A stretch of DNA of 64,000 nt from NIOZ-UU13 sp964417935. Its GTDB lineage: Bacteria; Planctomycetota; Phycisphaerae; Sedimentisphaerales; Anaerobacaceae. The DNA lies in the NCBI GenBank assembly GCA_964417935.1, contig CAYQKF010000009.1:1-64000 (forward strand), in the 5' to 3' direction. The number at the start of each line of letters is the position of its first letter. The stretch's first letter is position 1. Positions 34,914-45,429 of the stretch are shown piece after piece. A program made the translations under genes and the position numbers. The notes beneath the pieces were generated by a model. It saw only the letters and a list, made by a program, of their open reading frames with translations. It did no database searches and was not told the DNA's origin.

Positions 34914-37900
34914 TTACGTGCTGCGTGCTTTGCGAATTCGGGAGTCCCGCACTGTCATTATTGCTAACACAACAACGAACCCAATATACGGAAGGAGAAA
35001 CTCGACAATATTACCTTCACCGTCGGCAGAGACTGAACAGCCTCCACCACCGCCTCCGCCACCGCCGGCAATAACGGCAGCAGCGCCGCCTCCTCCGAGC
35101 AGGTAAAATGCCGTAAAGTGCGTGGTATTGAACGAAAGAGCATGCAAAGACGAAGATACCGGGATATCCTGGATACCTGTTATCCCCTGTTGACTAAGCA
35201 TCCCTGCCAGCGAGTTAAACCAGTACGGTGCCACACTATCAGAACCAGAATAAACGTATGGTATTGTGATCGTAACCGGCTGGCTAAACTGGATTCCACT
35301 GGGACCAAAATCGTAACCGCCCAAACACGGTGCGGCAAATGCCTGCGGGTTCGCAATTTTTGTTACTGTAATAGCTACATCATACGAACATGCCCCCACA
35401 GGCACTACGATGGAGACATCGTCTATGCTGGTTATGGCTTGGGGGTCAGCTCCCACTGTTGTGCTGCTGAGAGCAGAAGCGGTAACAAGTTCCGATGCCA
35501 GTGCAACAGGTTCTATAAAAGTACTTCCGGTGTAATAGATATCTGTGTTTGTGTTTCTGTTGTCAGCCCATATAAGATATGGATGGCTATATTCATCTAC
35601 TCCTATTACCGGTTCACCCTGGTATGTATTTGAACCACCATCACCTACGAAAACATTTGTTCCGGAACCGGCACTCAACTCAGCAAAGTACAGGTCAGTA
35701 TCTGTATTCCGCCAATCCTGCCAGCAGGCAAAAACTTTTAAATTATTACCTGTTGTGCTGCCTGTGACTGCAATCGTCGGTTCCGACTGGTCGGCACCGG
35801 AGATATCATCGATAATACTACTGCCTGTCAAGGGGCTACCCGGCAAACCATTATTCGATGATGCATAGTATATGTCATTGTCGCCGGGTGTATCATCAAC
35901 CCACAATAAGTGCAGAATTGACCCTGTGGATTCGGCGGCGATCGCCGGAGTTGACTGGTTGTTCGTATTGCCGGCTATCGCCACATTTGTCCAGGGGTTA
36001 TTTGAAGCCGCTCCGTAAATGTCGTTTGAGCCATTGCGCCCATCCGTCCATACCACGTAAATCTTATTGCCGGAGTCTGCCGCAACGGCTGGCTCAACCT
36101 GGTCGGAAATATCAAAGGTTATTTGCGAGACCGTTTTGTTTACAAAGCCGTCGCTCGATGTAGCTACAAAGATATCCTGATTACCTTCGCGGTCGTCCTG
36201 CCAGACAACGTGTGCATAATTCTGACCGTCAATCACTATAGCGGGGTTGACCTGATTACCACTATTCGGGTCATGAACCATTGTCTCAGTTGACCAATTT
36301 ATTCCGTCAACTGAGGTAGATACGTATATGTCCCAGTTTCCTTGCCTGTTGTCCTGCCATACAACATATAGCTTATCGTTGCTATCCAAAGCGATTGCAG
36401 GATTGCACTGGTCGGTAGTATCGTCAGTCAGTTGAACGGTACCACCAAAGTTTTCTTGCCCTGCTGCAAGTTTGCTAACATAAATATCTCTATTACCTAT
36501 TGACCCTGCGTGCCAGGCTGTCCAGATATTGCCGCTAATGTCACACGCCGTTACGGGTCTATCGTTATTACCTAAGCCTGAATTGACCTGCTTGTTCTGG
36601 CCGAATGAATACATCTCAGTCACAAAGGAATATTGCTCGCTCATTACATTTCCGGCAAGGTCTGTAGCATTTACCGTGATAGTCACCGTCTGGTCGTAAT
36701 AAAACATTTCGTTCGTCGCTTGGTAAACGAATCCATAATCAGCCTTCGTACCTAACCTTCGGCAATCACCATACGGGCTGGTATAGTAGTCCGTATCACC
36801 GAAGTAGACGGTATTGTTGTTGGGATTGCTGTTGACCTTGACCTTAATTTTTACTGATTTGGCATTAACACCTTTTCCGGCATCGGCAATATTTAGAGTT
36901 ATCAGATTGTTCAAAGGCACTTGTATCGAGCCGGCAGTTGGTGATAAATTGGTGACAGTCGGTGCTAGACTATCAACGTCAACAGTTATAGTAACCATCT
37001 GAGAATCCTGAGCTTGACCATCGCTTGCAATAAAAGTAACGTCGTAACTGCCCCCCTGGCTCTGGCTCGGCGTCCAATCAAAGTCCTGGCCGGTAAATGT
37101 CGCACCACTGGGCATAGTACCCACTGAATATGTTATCGGGTCCCCATCAAGGTCAGTGGCATCTATCGTAAAAATTAAAGGGTCATCTGCCCAAATCGAC
37201 TTATTATCTATGGCAGTGAACACAGGGGCTCGGTTCACGTTGATTACCGTTATAGTTATTGCCTCAGAATCCTGGGCCTGACCATCGCTTGCGATAAAAG
37301 TTACCTCGTAGTCGCCCTGTTGGTCATAACTCGGTGTCCAGGCCAACGCCTGGCTGACAAATGCGGCTCCGGCAGGTAAACCAGTTACAGAGTATGCTAA
37401 TGCCTGGCCATCAGGATCGGTCGCATTCACCGAGATGCTCAGAAGGGCGTTTTCGTCAACCGACTGACCACCAATTGCGCTGAGAATCGGCGGTCGGTTT
37501 ACAGTAATTGCGATATCCTTTCCTGTTGTATTTGTTCCATCTGATACATCTACGTGTAAGGTATGACTTCCTCCATCATTATCTGTGGTGGTATATGGTA
37601 AAGACGTAAGCCAGCCTGAGTATGTGTAGGTTAAAGGATCTCCTTCAGGGTCTGTGGCGAGTTCTATTTCGGCGGTGGTTATGGTTTCACCTACTTGTTT
37701 GGTTGGAAGGGTATTAGGTATGGCCGATATATCAGGGGGTAGATTACTAGTACTAGCTAATGTTGTGGCTTGGGCAACATTACTTCTTGCTGACTCTAAG
37801 GATGCACCATTTACTGCTGAGACTTCATAGGTATAGGTGGTTTCGGCTATAAGGCCAATATTTGAGTAAGAGGTAGTTGTTGAAGTGCCAATTTGAGTAC

Positions 37901-40520
37901 CGCCTCTGTAGATGTTGTAACGGCTTATCCCAGATTCAGGATCAGTAGATGCCTGCCAGGTTAAGTCTATCTGAGTCTGGCTTATTGGTTGTGCTGTCAG
38001 GCTCTGAGGTATAGAAGGAGCCGTAGTGTCTGGTGTTGTGCCTTCGTTATAAAGATAAAGGTCGAGTATTTCGCTAGCGGTCAAAGCTCGGTTGTAGATA
38101 TGTACTTCATCAATCGTGCCCTTGGCGGCTCTGGAAACGCTACTTATTTGAGCCATAGGGCAAGAGATGGAAGCGGCGATCGTCTCCGCTAAGGTTCCAT
38201 CTACGTATAGCACCACCTGAGTCTGGGTTCCCACAAAAACCAAATGAGCCCAAATATTTATGGGAGCTTCGTAGTTGAAAGTATAATCGTCTACACCATA
38301 GGCGGTTACACCCACTTTATCTGTATCTGGAAACTGCTCAAGTTTTAGCGAATAATTGGATGAATCAAGCAAGGCCGCGTTACTGTTCGAAGAGTCTTCT
38401 CTTTTCACCCAAAACGATGCGGCCCAGGGGTAAGCAACATCCTGGGCTCCTATGTCAACGTAGTTGTTTGTGCCATCAAAGCGCAACGCACTCCCAATCT
38501 TGCCAGTGGTCCAGGTTGGTCCATTTACCAAGGTTCCTGTATTGCCCGCACCTGATGAATCTTGAGCCGTGGTTCCATTTCCCTCATCAAATTTCCAGTA
38601 GCCAACTAAGCCTTGGTTGTATTGATAGTCTATTTCGGTTTGACCCATTGGGTTTCCGGCAAGATCTTGGATATCGACCACGGTCAAGGTATAGGTTAAG
38701 CCTTCTGTATGGGCTGAAGTTGTTAGAGTGACTGTATTAGTAGAAAGAGAAGCTGCAGTTATGGATACTCCATTAATACTGTAGTTACTTATCTGTTCTG
38801 CTGATATTGTATCTAATGATTCACTGAAAATAATGACAATCGAGGTCTCAGAGGCACCGACTGATACAATAGATGGGGGAGTAGTATCCGAGAAGGTTAA
38901 GGTTGTAGCTTGGGCAGTATTACTTAGTCCTGATTCTAATCCTTGCCCGTTTACTGCTGAAACCTCATAAGAGTACGGTGTCCCACCATTGAGGCCTGTG
39001 TTTGAGTAGAACGTAGAAATTGAGGTGTCAATCTGGCTGACAGCCCTATATATCTTATAGTAGCTTACCCCAGATTCAGGGTCGGTAGATGCATCCCAGG
39101 ATAAATTTATCTGGGATTCACTTGCTGGAGTGGCAGTGAGATTCTGCGGGACAGAGGGAGGTGTAGGGTCAGGAGGACCTGACACGTATTCATAGCAGCC
39201 AGCATCCGGGAAAGCATCCCGCGGATTGCCGAGTATGTCAGTGGTTGGCCCATGGCCAGGGTCCCCAAAATCAATTGCTCGACATCCCTCTTTTAGCCTG
39301 AAATCATAATTAGCGGGGTCTACAAACAGCTCTGGTTCAATTGCATTATGAGTAGCTTCCCAATCGCCAAGCCAGTCATATCCATAACTATGGGGTTCTG
39401 TGTTCCCAATAATAGTACTCCCATATTTAACATAAATATTATAATCATGATAATCTTCTCCAGCATAAACACCATAACCACAAATAAAAATGTTGTTATA
39501 AACATCAATATCAATTGAACCAACTGCGACTCGCTGAACAGTACCAGCCCCAACTATAGTGTTATTTCTAATAGTAATACGCTCACCAGTGCCAAAATTT
39601 ATTTCTGAACCAATGTTGTTATATATCAGGTTGTTTTCAATTAATACATCATATGACCATGAAGTCCCGGCTAGGAATATTCCTTGGGTAGAGAGATCAT
39701 GGAATGTATTGCCTCTAATAATGGAATTCGTTAAGACAGCAAATATCCCATCTGGATGTTCACCCAGGCCAGGTCGATTAGTATGATGGATATGATTGTT
39801 CTCAATAAGAATATTCTCGCCTATTATATGGATGTGATGCTCGCCTATGTTATAAATTTCGCAGTCAGTTATTACCAAATTATTGCCATAGGTGTAAAAA
39901 CACCGAAAGTAGTTGTGTATATTACAATTCTCAAATTTAATATCATTACTTCTATCACCTGAAGGCAAATAAATACCATAATTCTCAAAAGAAGTTGGAC
40001 CAACTATTTCGCAATTTTTAAATCGAACACCAACACATCTTTTCAAGTCAATCCCATCACTTCCACTTATTGTAATACCATCAAAAATATAAGGGGTATA
40101 ATAGTTATTGGCTGTACCACCAAGATAAACCCTTGTAAAAACAGGCTCACACCCTACATCTGCCTTAAAAGTAATAAACTCTGTGCTTGGAGGCAGAGGT
40201 TCAGTCATACTGTCAGTATAAACAGGGAAACTGATTGGATTGTAAACATCTCCATAATTACCATTACGCAACATCACAGTATCGCCATAAGTGGACACTT
40301 GAAATCCCTTGGTTGCGGTCTTCCACGGCTCTGCACTTGTGCCAGGATCGGTATCATTGCCATTAACGGGATCGATGTAATAAGTGGCTGCGCTTGCCGT
40401 GTTAATTGCAGCGGTAAGGTAAAATAGGCCGCTAATTAGCAGACACCATACACGAACCACCTGTGACGGCTTGTGAAACAAACAGTATACTGGTCTAAAT
40501 GTCTTTATTATATTTACCAT
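34914..40520 (-). CDS. Giant secreted beta-helix/Fn3/LamG/Ig protein with C-terminal anchor
   Basis: An 1868-residue surface protein. A signal peptide (about 1-46) is followed by a right-handed beta-helix (about 47-440; repeated I-x-N-N-x-I/T and G-N-x-F patterns). Next come Fn3, an Ig-like domain, LamG (about 640-830), a second Fn3, three cadherin/Ig-like repeats (D-x-D-G-x-x-[I/L]-x-Y), and a propeller-like region. That region has W-x-D-x-R-x-G-N-x-D-I-Y in about six copies. The C-terminus has a Gly run, a single Cys, F-L-L-P, a hydrophobic helix and R-I-R-K, like a processed sorting signal. It probably displays or binds a glycan. The ATG at 40520 (GAGGGG eight bases upstream) is preferred over 40673. 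Confidence 0.72.
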   Translation of the reverse strand: MVNIIKTFRPVYCLFHKPSQVVRVWCLLISGLFYLTAAINTASAATYYIDPVNGNDTDPGTSAEPWKTATKGFQVSTYGDTVMLRNGNYGDVYNPISFPVYTDSMTEPLPPSTEFITFKADVGCEPVFTRVYLGGTANNYYTPYIFDGITISGSDGIDLKRCVGVRFKNCEIVGPTSFENYGIYLPSGDRSNDIKFENCNIHNYFRCFYTYGNNLVITDCEIYNIGEHHIHIIGENILIENNHIHHTNRPGLGEHPDGIFAVLTNSIIRGNTFHDLSTQGIFLAGTSWSYDVLIENNLIYNNIGSEINFGTGERITIRNNTIVGAGTVQRVAVGSIDIDVYNNIFICGYGVYAGEDYHDYNIYVKYGSTIIGNTEPHSYGYDWLGDWEATHNAIEPELFVDPANYDFRLKEGCRAIDFGDPGHGPTTDILGNPRDAFPDAGCYEYVSGPPDPTPPSVPQNLTATPASESQINLSWDASTDPESGVSYYKIYRAVSQIDTSISTFYSNTGLNGGTPYSYEVSAVNGQGLESGLSNTAQATTLTFSDTTPPSIVSVGASETSIVIIFSESLDTISAEQISNYSINGVSITAASLSTNTVTLTTSAHTEGLTYTLTVVDIQDLAGNPMGQTEIDYQYNQGLVGYWKFDEGNGTTAQDSSGAGNTGTLVNGPTWTTGKIGSALRFDGTNNYVDIGAQDVAYPWAASFWVKREDSSNSNAALLDSSNYSLKLEQFPDTDKVGVTAYGVDDYTFNYEAPINIWAHLVFVGTQTQVVLYVDGTLAETIAASISCPMAQISSVSRAAKGTIDEVHIYNRALTASEILDLYLYNEGTTPDTTAPSIPQSLTAQPISQTQIDLTWQASTDPESGISRYNIYRGGTQIGTSTTTSYSNIGLIAETTYTYEVSAVNGASLESARSNVAQATTLASTSNLPPDISAIPNTLPTKQVGETITTAEIELATDPEGDPLTYTYSGWLTSLPYTTTDNDGGSHTLHVDVSDGTNTTGKDIAITVNRPPILSAIGGQSVDENALLSISVNATDPDGQALAYSVTGLPAGAAFVSQALAWTPSYDQQGDYEVTFIASDGQAQDSEAITITVINVNRAPVFTAIDNKSIWADDPLIFTIDATDLDGDPITYSVGTMPSGATFTGQDFDWTPSQSQGGSYDVTFIASDGQAQDSQMVTITVDVDSLAPTVTNLSPTAGSIQVPLNNLITLNIADAGKGVNAKSVKIKVKVNSNPNNNTVYFGDTDYYTSPYGDCRRLGTKADYGFVYQATNEMFYYDQTVTITVNATDLAGNVMSEQYSFVTEMYSFGQNKQVNSGLGNNDRPVTACDISGNIWTAWHAGSIGNRDIYVSKLAAGQENFGGTVQLTDDTTDQCNPAIALDSNDKLYVVWQDNRQGNWDIYVSTSVDGINWSTETMVHDPNSGNQVNPAIVIDGQNYAHVVWQDDREGNQDIFVATSSDGFVNKTVSQITFDISDQVEPAVAADSGNKIYVVWTDGRNGSNDIYGAASNNPWTNVAIAGNTNNQSTPAIAAESTGSILHLLWVDDTPGDNDIYYASSNNGLPGSPLTGSSIIDDISGADQSEPTIAVTGSTTGNNLKVFACWQDWRNTDTDLYFAELSAGSGTNVFVGDGGSNTYQGEPVIGVDEYSHPYLIWADNRNTNTDIYYTGSTFIEPVALASELVTASALSSTTVGADPQAITSIDDVSIVVPVGACSYDVAITVTKIANPQAFAAPCLGGYDFGPSGIQFSQPVTITIPYVYSGSDSVAPYWFNSLAGMLSQQGITGIQDIPVSSSLHALSFNTTHFTAFYLLGGGGAAAVIAGGGGGGGGGCSVSADGEGNIVEFLLPYIGFVVVLAIMTVRDSRIRKARST

Positions 40521-40769
40521 GACTTCAACCCCTCTAAGAGAAAAACCTTCTGAGTCATTTTCTCTACTATAAATTGTAAGAATAAATTCCGGCAAAGGCA
40601 AACACAAGTTTATAATTAATTCTGGGAACCACGGGGAATTTTTATCGGAATTTATGAAATTACCTCCATACACAATATACTGTAAAAAATGTGCAATATG
40701 GCTAACTATCCCATTATTATCGGAATCTATCCAAAAGACTATTGTTTTTTATTTTTTTGGTCTATTGAC

Positions 40770-40799
40770 TTGACGAAACACCTTTATGTATGGTATAAT
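40770..40799 (+). promoter_or_regulatory. Promoter of the exopolysaccharide locus
   Basis: TTGACG (40770-40775), an 18-bp spacer and a perfect TATAAT (40794-40799). This is the best sigma-A-type promoter in the window. A leader of about 110 bases follows; it contains AAGGAGGAGG (40827-40836) with no ATG behind it. Confidence 0.7.
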
Positions 40800-40916
40800 A
40801 TTGCACTTTAACTAGTTAGCGGCCTCAAGGAGGAGGCATTCCACAGTTAGCAGAGAGCAGTGTGCCATTGTGGCGCGACGTAGCGTTTCTTTTTTTTGTA
40901 GCTTTAGAATACTACT

Positions 40917-41699
40917 TTGAGGCTATATCCTTTGAAGTATCCGATTGGAAATAACTATTCGGTGCGAGCAGCAGCAGGTAAAACGCCAGCGTGGTTCATT
41001 TGGATTTTGGCCGTTGTGCTTTTGGTATCTGCCGGCGTAACTTACCGTGTTCTGGCATCTCATCTGCAGCTTGTTGTTGGTTCACCCATTATACTGCCCG
41101 TATCACTGAGTACTTTCCCTACACAAATTAGTAATTGGGTCGGCGAGCAATTACACATTCCTACTACTACAAGAGAATATATGGAGAAGAATTTTGCCGA
41201 TGATTTCTTGAGTCGTCGATACAGCAATAACACCGGTAACGATTGGGCGGATCTTTACGTGGTATATTGTTCGTCCAAACCCGCAGGTATATTGGGTCAC
41301 CAACCCCGTGTGTGCTACCCCGGACATGGCTGGATCCATGATGGTACCGAACTATCGAACTTCATCTCGCGAGATGGGCGACGAGTACCTTGTCTGATAC
41401 ATCGTTTCCACAAGCCTGCGCCGATACACGATCAAATAGTCATCTTAAACTTCTACATCTTGAACGGTCGATTCACTACTGACGAAAGCGATTTTTCTGG
41501 GCTTTTGGGTCGAAGGCCTAATATCGCCGGTGACCTGGCTCGATACGTGGCACAGGTTCAGATAAGCTCGGTTCTTGAGAATTCGGTTCGAACGATGGCA
41601 AAGGATATAACAGACTTGATTCTGGATTACTTCCCTGATGAGAACGGCAAGGTCCGGGCAGTTGAGTATAACAACCTCAAAGATGGTGTTTTGAAATAG
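40917..41699 (+). CDS. epsI: Exosortase-associated protein EpsI
   Basis: A 260-residue protein of the EpsI/exosortase-associated family. One N-terminal transmembrane helix (about 22-42) precedes a periplasmic domain with L-G-H-Q-P-R-V-C-Y-P-G-H-G-W. This is the H-x-P-x-x-C-x-P-x-x-G-W hallmark. In exosortase loci EpsI accompanies the membrane transpeptidase-like sorting enzyme and the polysaccharide genes. Here the exosortase is 19 kb away at the other end of the locus. The start codon is uncertain: TTG 40917 lacks a ribosome-binding site, and GTG 40962 is an alternative. Confidence 0.85.
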   Translation: MRLYPLKYPIGNNYSVRAAAGKTPAWFIWILAVVLLVSAGVTYRVLASHLQLVVGSPIILPVSLSTFPTQISNWVGEQLHIPTTTREYMEKNFADDFLSRRYSNNTGNDWADLYVVYCSSKPAGILGHQPRVCYPGHGWIHDGTELSNFISRDGRRVPCLIHRFHKPAPIHDQIVILNFYILNGRFTTDESDFSGLLGRRPNIAGDLARYVAQVQISSVLENSVRTMAKDITDLILDYFPDENGKVRAVEYNNLKDGVLK

Positions 41700-41832
41700 A
41701 CCAGCCCGATGCCGGTGAAAACCGGGATCGGGATTGTTACATAAGTTATGTTATTACAGTAAGTTGCATCGATTTTTGCAATGCAACCGACAGGAACGGA
41801 GTGTGTCTGTAGATAACAGAAAAGGACCAGAG

Positions 41833-43374
41833 GTGCAGAAGGCTGTTGTGAAAAAGTCATCCCTTAAGGTAAATGCGGTTAGTAATTGGGGTCCGCTTGG
41901 TGTAAATTTCATTATCGGGTTCTTACTTACACCTTACCTAATCGCTCATCTCGGTAAGGGAAATTATGGCATATGGGTTCTGGTGGGGTCACTTCTGGGT
42001 TATTATGGTTTGCTTCGATTAGGTGTTGGCGCGGGCATAATGCGCTACGTCCCTTTCCACCTAGGCCGGGATGATAGCAGATCAACCAGTGAAATCGTCA
42101 GCACCGGCTTGGCGATATTCTTGTTGGTTGGGCTCGTTATTTTGGGGATCTCTCTGCTGGCGGCTGAGCCAATTGCACAATTTTACAAGGGTGGACCAGA
42201 ATTAGCCTCCCTTGTTCGGATATTAGGTACAGCTGCCGCCTTTGGGTGTCCAATGTATATACTCGATGCCTGCATCCGCTCACATGAGCATTGGATTGCA
42301 GCGAATTTCGTAACCATAGCAAGTGCCGTCGCTCGTGCTCTCGGTCTCGCAGGCTGTGTGTATTTCGGTTATACCATTATTGAGATGGGATATGTTGTGT
42401 TGGCAGTGACGGCGTTTTCAATGGCCTTAATGTGCGTCGTATTTGTGCAATCTTGTCCAGGAATACACCTGCGAGCCTCGCTGGTTAGGCTCTCAAGCGC
42501 ACGAACTCTGATATCATTCGGCATACTGACAACTATTATCACTTTGGCATATACGCTCACTTTGCAAGGACATGGTTTAATTATTGGAAAACTAATATCG
42601 CTGGAAGCTGTCGCTATTTACGCCATTCCTGCTATTCTCATTCGAAATGTTCACGGTTTATTGGTAGCACCAGCTCGCGTTTTCTGGCCTCGGTTCGCCT
42701 ATCTCGATGGGGGAAACCACTCTGCGGAAATTGTTTCTTTATTCCTCCGTGGAACCAGGTTCACCGCTATTTTCGCTTCCGGAATTATGTTTATGATTTT
42801 TGCACTGGGACCATCTTTTATTAGCCTTTGGATTGAGGGCGATTTTCGAGCTGCTTATCCGGTCTTGTTGTTATTGGCAGCAGGGTATCTCGTTGAGTGT
42901 TCACAGGCAATTATGGGTCCTTTCCTGGGAGGGACTGGGCGTCAGGGAGCACACGCAATATTTGCTGCAACTGAGGGCGTAATTGGAACTGTGCTAAGTA
43001 TATTACTAACCTGGCAATTAGGACTGGTGGGGGCGGCTCTTGGTTTTGTGATTGCCATAGTATTAATACGTGGCTTGGCATGCCCGTGGTATGTTTGTCG
43101 CTTGTCCGGGATAAATGTCTTACGATATTACGTTAGTTGTCTCTTGCGACCCTGGCTTGTTCTGGGAACATTAACGTTGGGTGTCTATAAAATGGGCATA
43201 TTAGAATTTGTAAACAACTGGTTATCTTTAATATCTGCTGCCGTTATAGCTAGTATCGTGTATTTGCTTTGCACTTACTTGTTAGTAATGCGACCTGATG
43301 AGAGGATGAATTTGAAGAGTTATATAGGCAGGAGAATCAAGTGGGTGAATGTCGGCGATGATCTGGTGGAATAG
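41833..43374 (+). CDS. Wzx-like polysaccharide flippase
   Basis: A 513-residue MATE/Wzx-superfamily flippase with about 12-14 hydrophobic helices, beginning S-N-W-G-P-L-G-V-N-F. It would flip lipid-linked oligosaccharide repeats to the periplasmic face. The GTG at 41833 is preferred because AAGGA lies six bases upstream; an ATG at 41734 would add a hydrophilic N-terminus. Its position after epsI and before the glycosyltransferases fits a Wzx/Wzy pathway. Confidence 0.82.
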   Translation: MQKAVVKKSSLKVNAVSNWGPLGVNFIIGFLLTPYLIAHLGKGNYGIWVLVGSLLGYYGLLRLGVGAGIMRYVPFHLGRDDSRSTSEIVSTGLAIFLLVGLVILGISLLAAEPIAQFYKGGPELASLVRILGTAAAFGCPMYILDACIRSHEHWIAANFVTIASAVARALGLAGCVYFGYTIIEMGYVVLAVTAFSMALMCVVFVQSCPGIHLRASLVRLSSARTLISFGILTTIITLAYTLTLQGHGLIIGKLISLEAVAIYAIPAILIRNVHGLLVAPARVFWPRFAYLDGGNHSAEIVSLFLRGTRFTAIFASGIMFMIFALGPSFISLWIEGDFRAAYPVLLLLAAGYLVECSQAIMGPFLGGTGRQGAHAIFAATEGVIGTVLSILLTWQLGLVGAALGFVIAIVLIRGLACPWYVCRLSGINVLRYYVSCLLRPWLVLGTLTLGVYKMGILEFVNNWLSLISAAVIASIVYLLCTYLLVMRPDERMNLKSYIGRRIKWVNVGDDLVE

Positions 43375-43478
43375 GCGCGTGGAAACCGGCGAACGTATAG
43401 GTACTGTACTGGCGTGTTGATTTCTCGTTGGTTAGGAAGACTAAATTGTAGAAATTTCGCATTAAGGAATCCCTAAAT

Positions 43479-44459
43479 ATGCAGCAGAGTAAAAATAAAT
43501 CACCAATCTTCATCGTAGGTGCTGGAAGGTCAGGAACTACTCTGTTAAGGCAAATTCTTAATTGCCATCCCTCACTGGCAATAGTCCCAGAGTCCCATTT
43601 TATACCTTGGTTCTATAACAAGTTGGATACCTATGGGAATTTATCTGAAAAGCCCAATGCGCTCAGTCTAATAAACCAAATAGTATCGACGGACAGATTT
43701 CAAAAGTGGTCGCTTCAGATAAGCAACCCGAATGATTTTTATGAAAAATACAAACCTAATTCTTATAAAAATATACTAATGGCATTATATCAAGAATACG
43801 CAGTTCAACACGGTAAACCTCGATGGGGTGATAAAACTCCTGCTTACGTCGATGCGTTAGATATCTTATTAACAATCTTCCCCAGCGCGCAAATCATACA
43901 TTTAGTCAGAGACGGGAGAGATGTCTACTTATCTCACAAGAAAGTCACATGGGGTCCTAAGACCGCAGAAAGCACTGCTATGTACTGGGTCAATTGCCTC
44001 CAAAATATAGCGATAAATCGAAGTCTCAACGAGTCAAATCTGCTCGAGGTGAGGTACGAAGATTTGGTAACCGAACCTGAGAGTCAATTGAAAAGAATAT
44101 GTGCTTTTCTAAATGAAGAATTTTACACACATTTGCTCAATTATCAAAATTATGCTAGAAATGATGTGCGACATTGGAAAAGCCAGTATTTTAATAAAAA
44201 AATTACACCTCAGATAAAGAAATATCTTATTAAGATGGAAGATACAAAAATAAGATCTTTTGAAAGGATTGCTGCTGGTTTTCTAAAAAAATATGGGTAT
44301 CAGATCCATCATGATAATCTTTCGAATTATTCAAGTTTAAGATTACGATTGTTCTTGATAGAAGATGCTCTGATGAGACCCATTTACTCCCGTCTCAATC
44401 ACTCGAAATCCAGAATTGGATATGGAATGAGATTTTTCAAACTGGACAAAATTTTTTAA
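43479..44459 (+). CDS. PAPS-dependent sulfotransferase
   Basis: A 326-residue sulfotransferase. The 5'-phosphosulfate loop is V-G-A-G-R-S-G-T-T-L-L-R and the 3'-phosphate site is L-V-R-D-G-R-D-V-Y-L-S. It would transfer sulfate from PAPS, probably to a sugar of the polysaccharide made by the surrounding genes. No PAPS-synthesis genes are in the window. The ATG has a weak upstream site. Confidence 0.82.
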   Translation: MQQSKNKSPIFIVGAGRSGTTLLRQILNCHPSLAIVPESHFIPWFYNKLDTYGNLSEKPNALSLINQIVSTDRFQKWSLQISNPNDFYEKYKPNSYKNILMALYQEYAVQHGKPRWGDKTPAYVDALDILLTIFPSAQIIHLVRDGRDVYLSHKKVTWGPKTAESTAMYWVNCLQNIAINRSLNESNLLEVRYEDLVTEPESQLKRICAFLNEEFYTHLLNYQNYARNDVRHWKSQYFNKKITPQIKKYLIKMEDTKIRSFERIAAGFLKKYGYQIHHDNLSNYSSLRLRLFLIEDALMRPIYSRLNHSKSRIGYGMRFFKLDKIF

Positions 44460-44480
44460 AGCCTATTTCTGTACTAAGGG

Positions 44481-45332
44481 ATGCGTGTTTTGAATATGCA
44501 GGTAGCATTAGTCGTACCAACGCATAGTCGCCTCGAGTATACGAAGAAAATGTTGCTTCGTCTCCTTGAGGATCCGAACGAAGAGTTTGACCTTTATCTT
44601 TGGGATAATGCCTCTACCGATGAAACACCGGAGTATCTAAAGGATGAGGTGAAGGATCCTCGCATAGTTGAAGTTGTCCTGAGCAAAGAGAATGTTGGGC
44701 AAACGGGCGCGATGAACTATGTATGGGGTAAAACAAAGGCTGAACTGGTTGGTAAAGTCGACAACGATTGTTTAGTGCCCCCTGGCTGGACACGGACTCT
44801 TGCCCAAGCGCACAAAGATATCCCAAATTTGGGAGTAGTTGCATGTTGGCACTTTTTCCCGGATGATTTTGATTACAAACGGGCGAAGCACAAGATACAG
44901 GCATTTAATGAACACCATCTTTTTCGGCATCCATGGGTTGGTGGCACAGGCTTCCTGCTCAAACGCAAGACTTTTCTTGAGATGGGGCCGTGGCGAGAGG
45001 GTTCTACTGTAGGGACCACCTATTATTTCTTAAAAATGGCTTTGGCTGGTTACACAAACGGATGGTATTATCCACTTCTTCATCAGGAACACATGGACGA
45101 TCCGGTTTCAAAGCACTCCATGCTAAAAAGTGATAAAGCGATAACTTCATTGTATGATATAACTTATACCTTGCGAAATCAGCAAATAAAGACGATGCAG
45201 AAGCGCATGGCGTGGCGCACGCAGGTCATACGAAATCTCCTCGACGACCCATGGGATGCTAAATATTACACTGGTTGGCGCAGCAAAATACGAAGAATTA
45301 AAGATCAACTGGCCAAATATATGCCAACTTGA
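44481..45332 (+). CDS. Family 2 glycosyltransferase
   Basis: A 283-residue GT-A fold enzyme. V-V-P-T-H-S-R opens the Rossmann-like core, N-A-S-T-D-E follows, and the metal site is V-D-N-D-C near residue 92. It has no transmembrane helix. It would add one sugar to the lipid-linked repeat; the donor is unknown. ATG 44481 and ATG 44496 are both possible starts. Confidence 0.8.
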   Translation: MRVLNMQVALVVPTHSRLEYTKKMLLRLLEDPNEEFDLYLWDNASTDETPEYLKDEVKDPRIVEVVLSKENVGQTGAMNYVWGKTKAELVGKVDNDCLVPPGWTRTLAQAHKDIPNLGVVACWHFFPDDFDYKRAKHKIQAFNEHHLFRHPWVGGTGFLLKRKTFLEMGPWREGSTVGTTYYFLKMALAGYTNGWYYPLLHQEHMDDPVSKHSMLKSDKAITSLYDITYTLRNQQIKTMQKRMAWRTQVIRNLLDDPWDAKYYTGWRSKIRRIKDQLAKYMPT

Positions 45333-45429
45333 CACAATACCAAGCCAGAAGTGAAGTATTCTTGTTCTTGGATTTATATATTAAGCCAATATCTTTTGAC
45401 CATCGTTGGCAAATTGCAGAAATGACAAA

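Noticed and set aside
34914..35070. PEP-CTERM sorting signal on the giant surface protein
   Set aside because: The tail has a Gly run and a Cys before the helix, not the V-P-E-P motif; it resembles other C-terminal sorting signals but cannot be named with certainty.
40837..40950. Short frame behind AAGGAGGAGG in the EpsI leader
   Set aside because: It would need an ATT or a distant GTG start and overlaps EpsI in another frame; kept only as a note on the leader.
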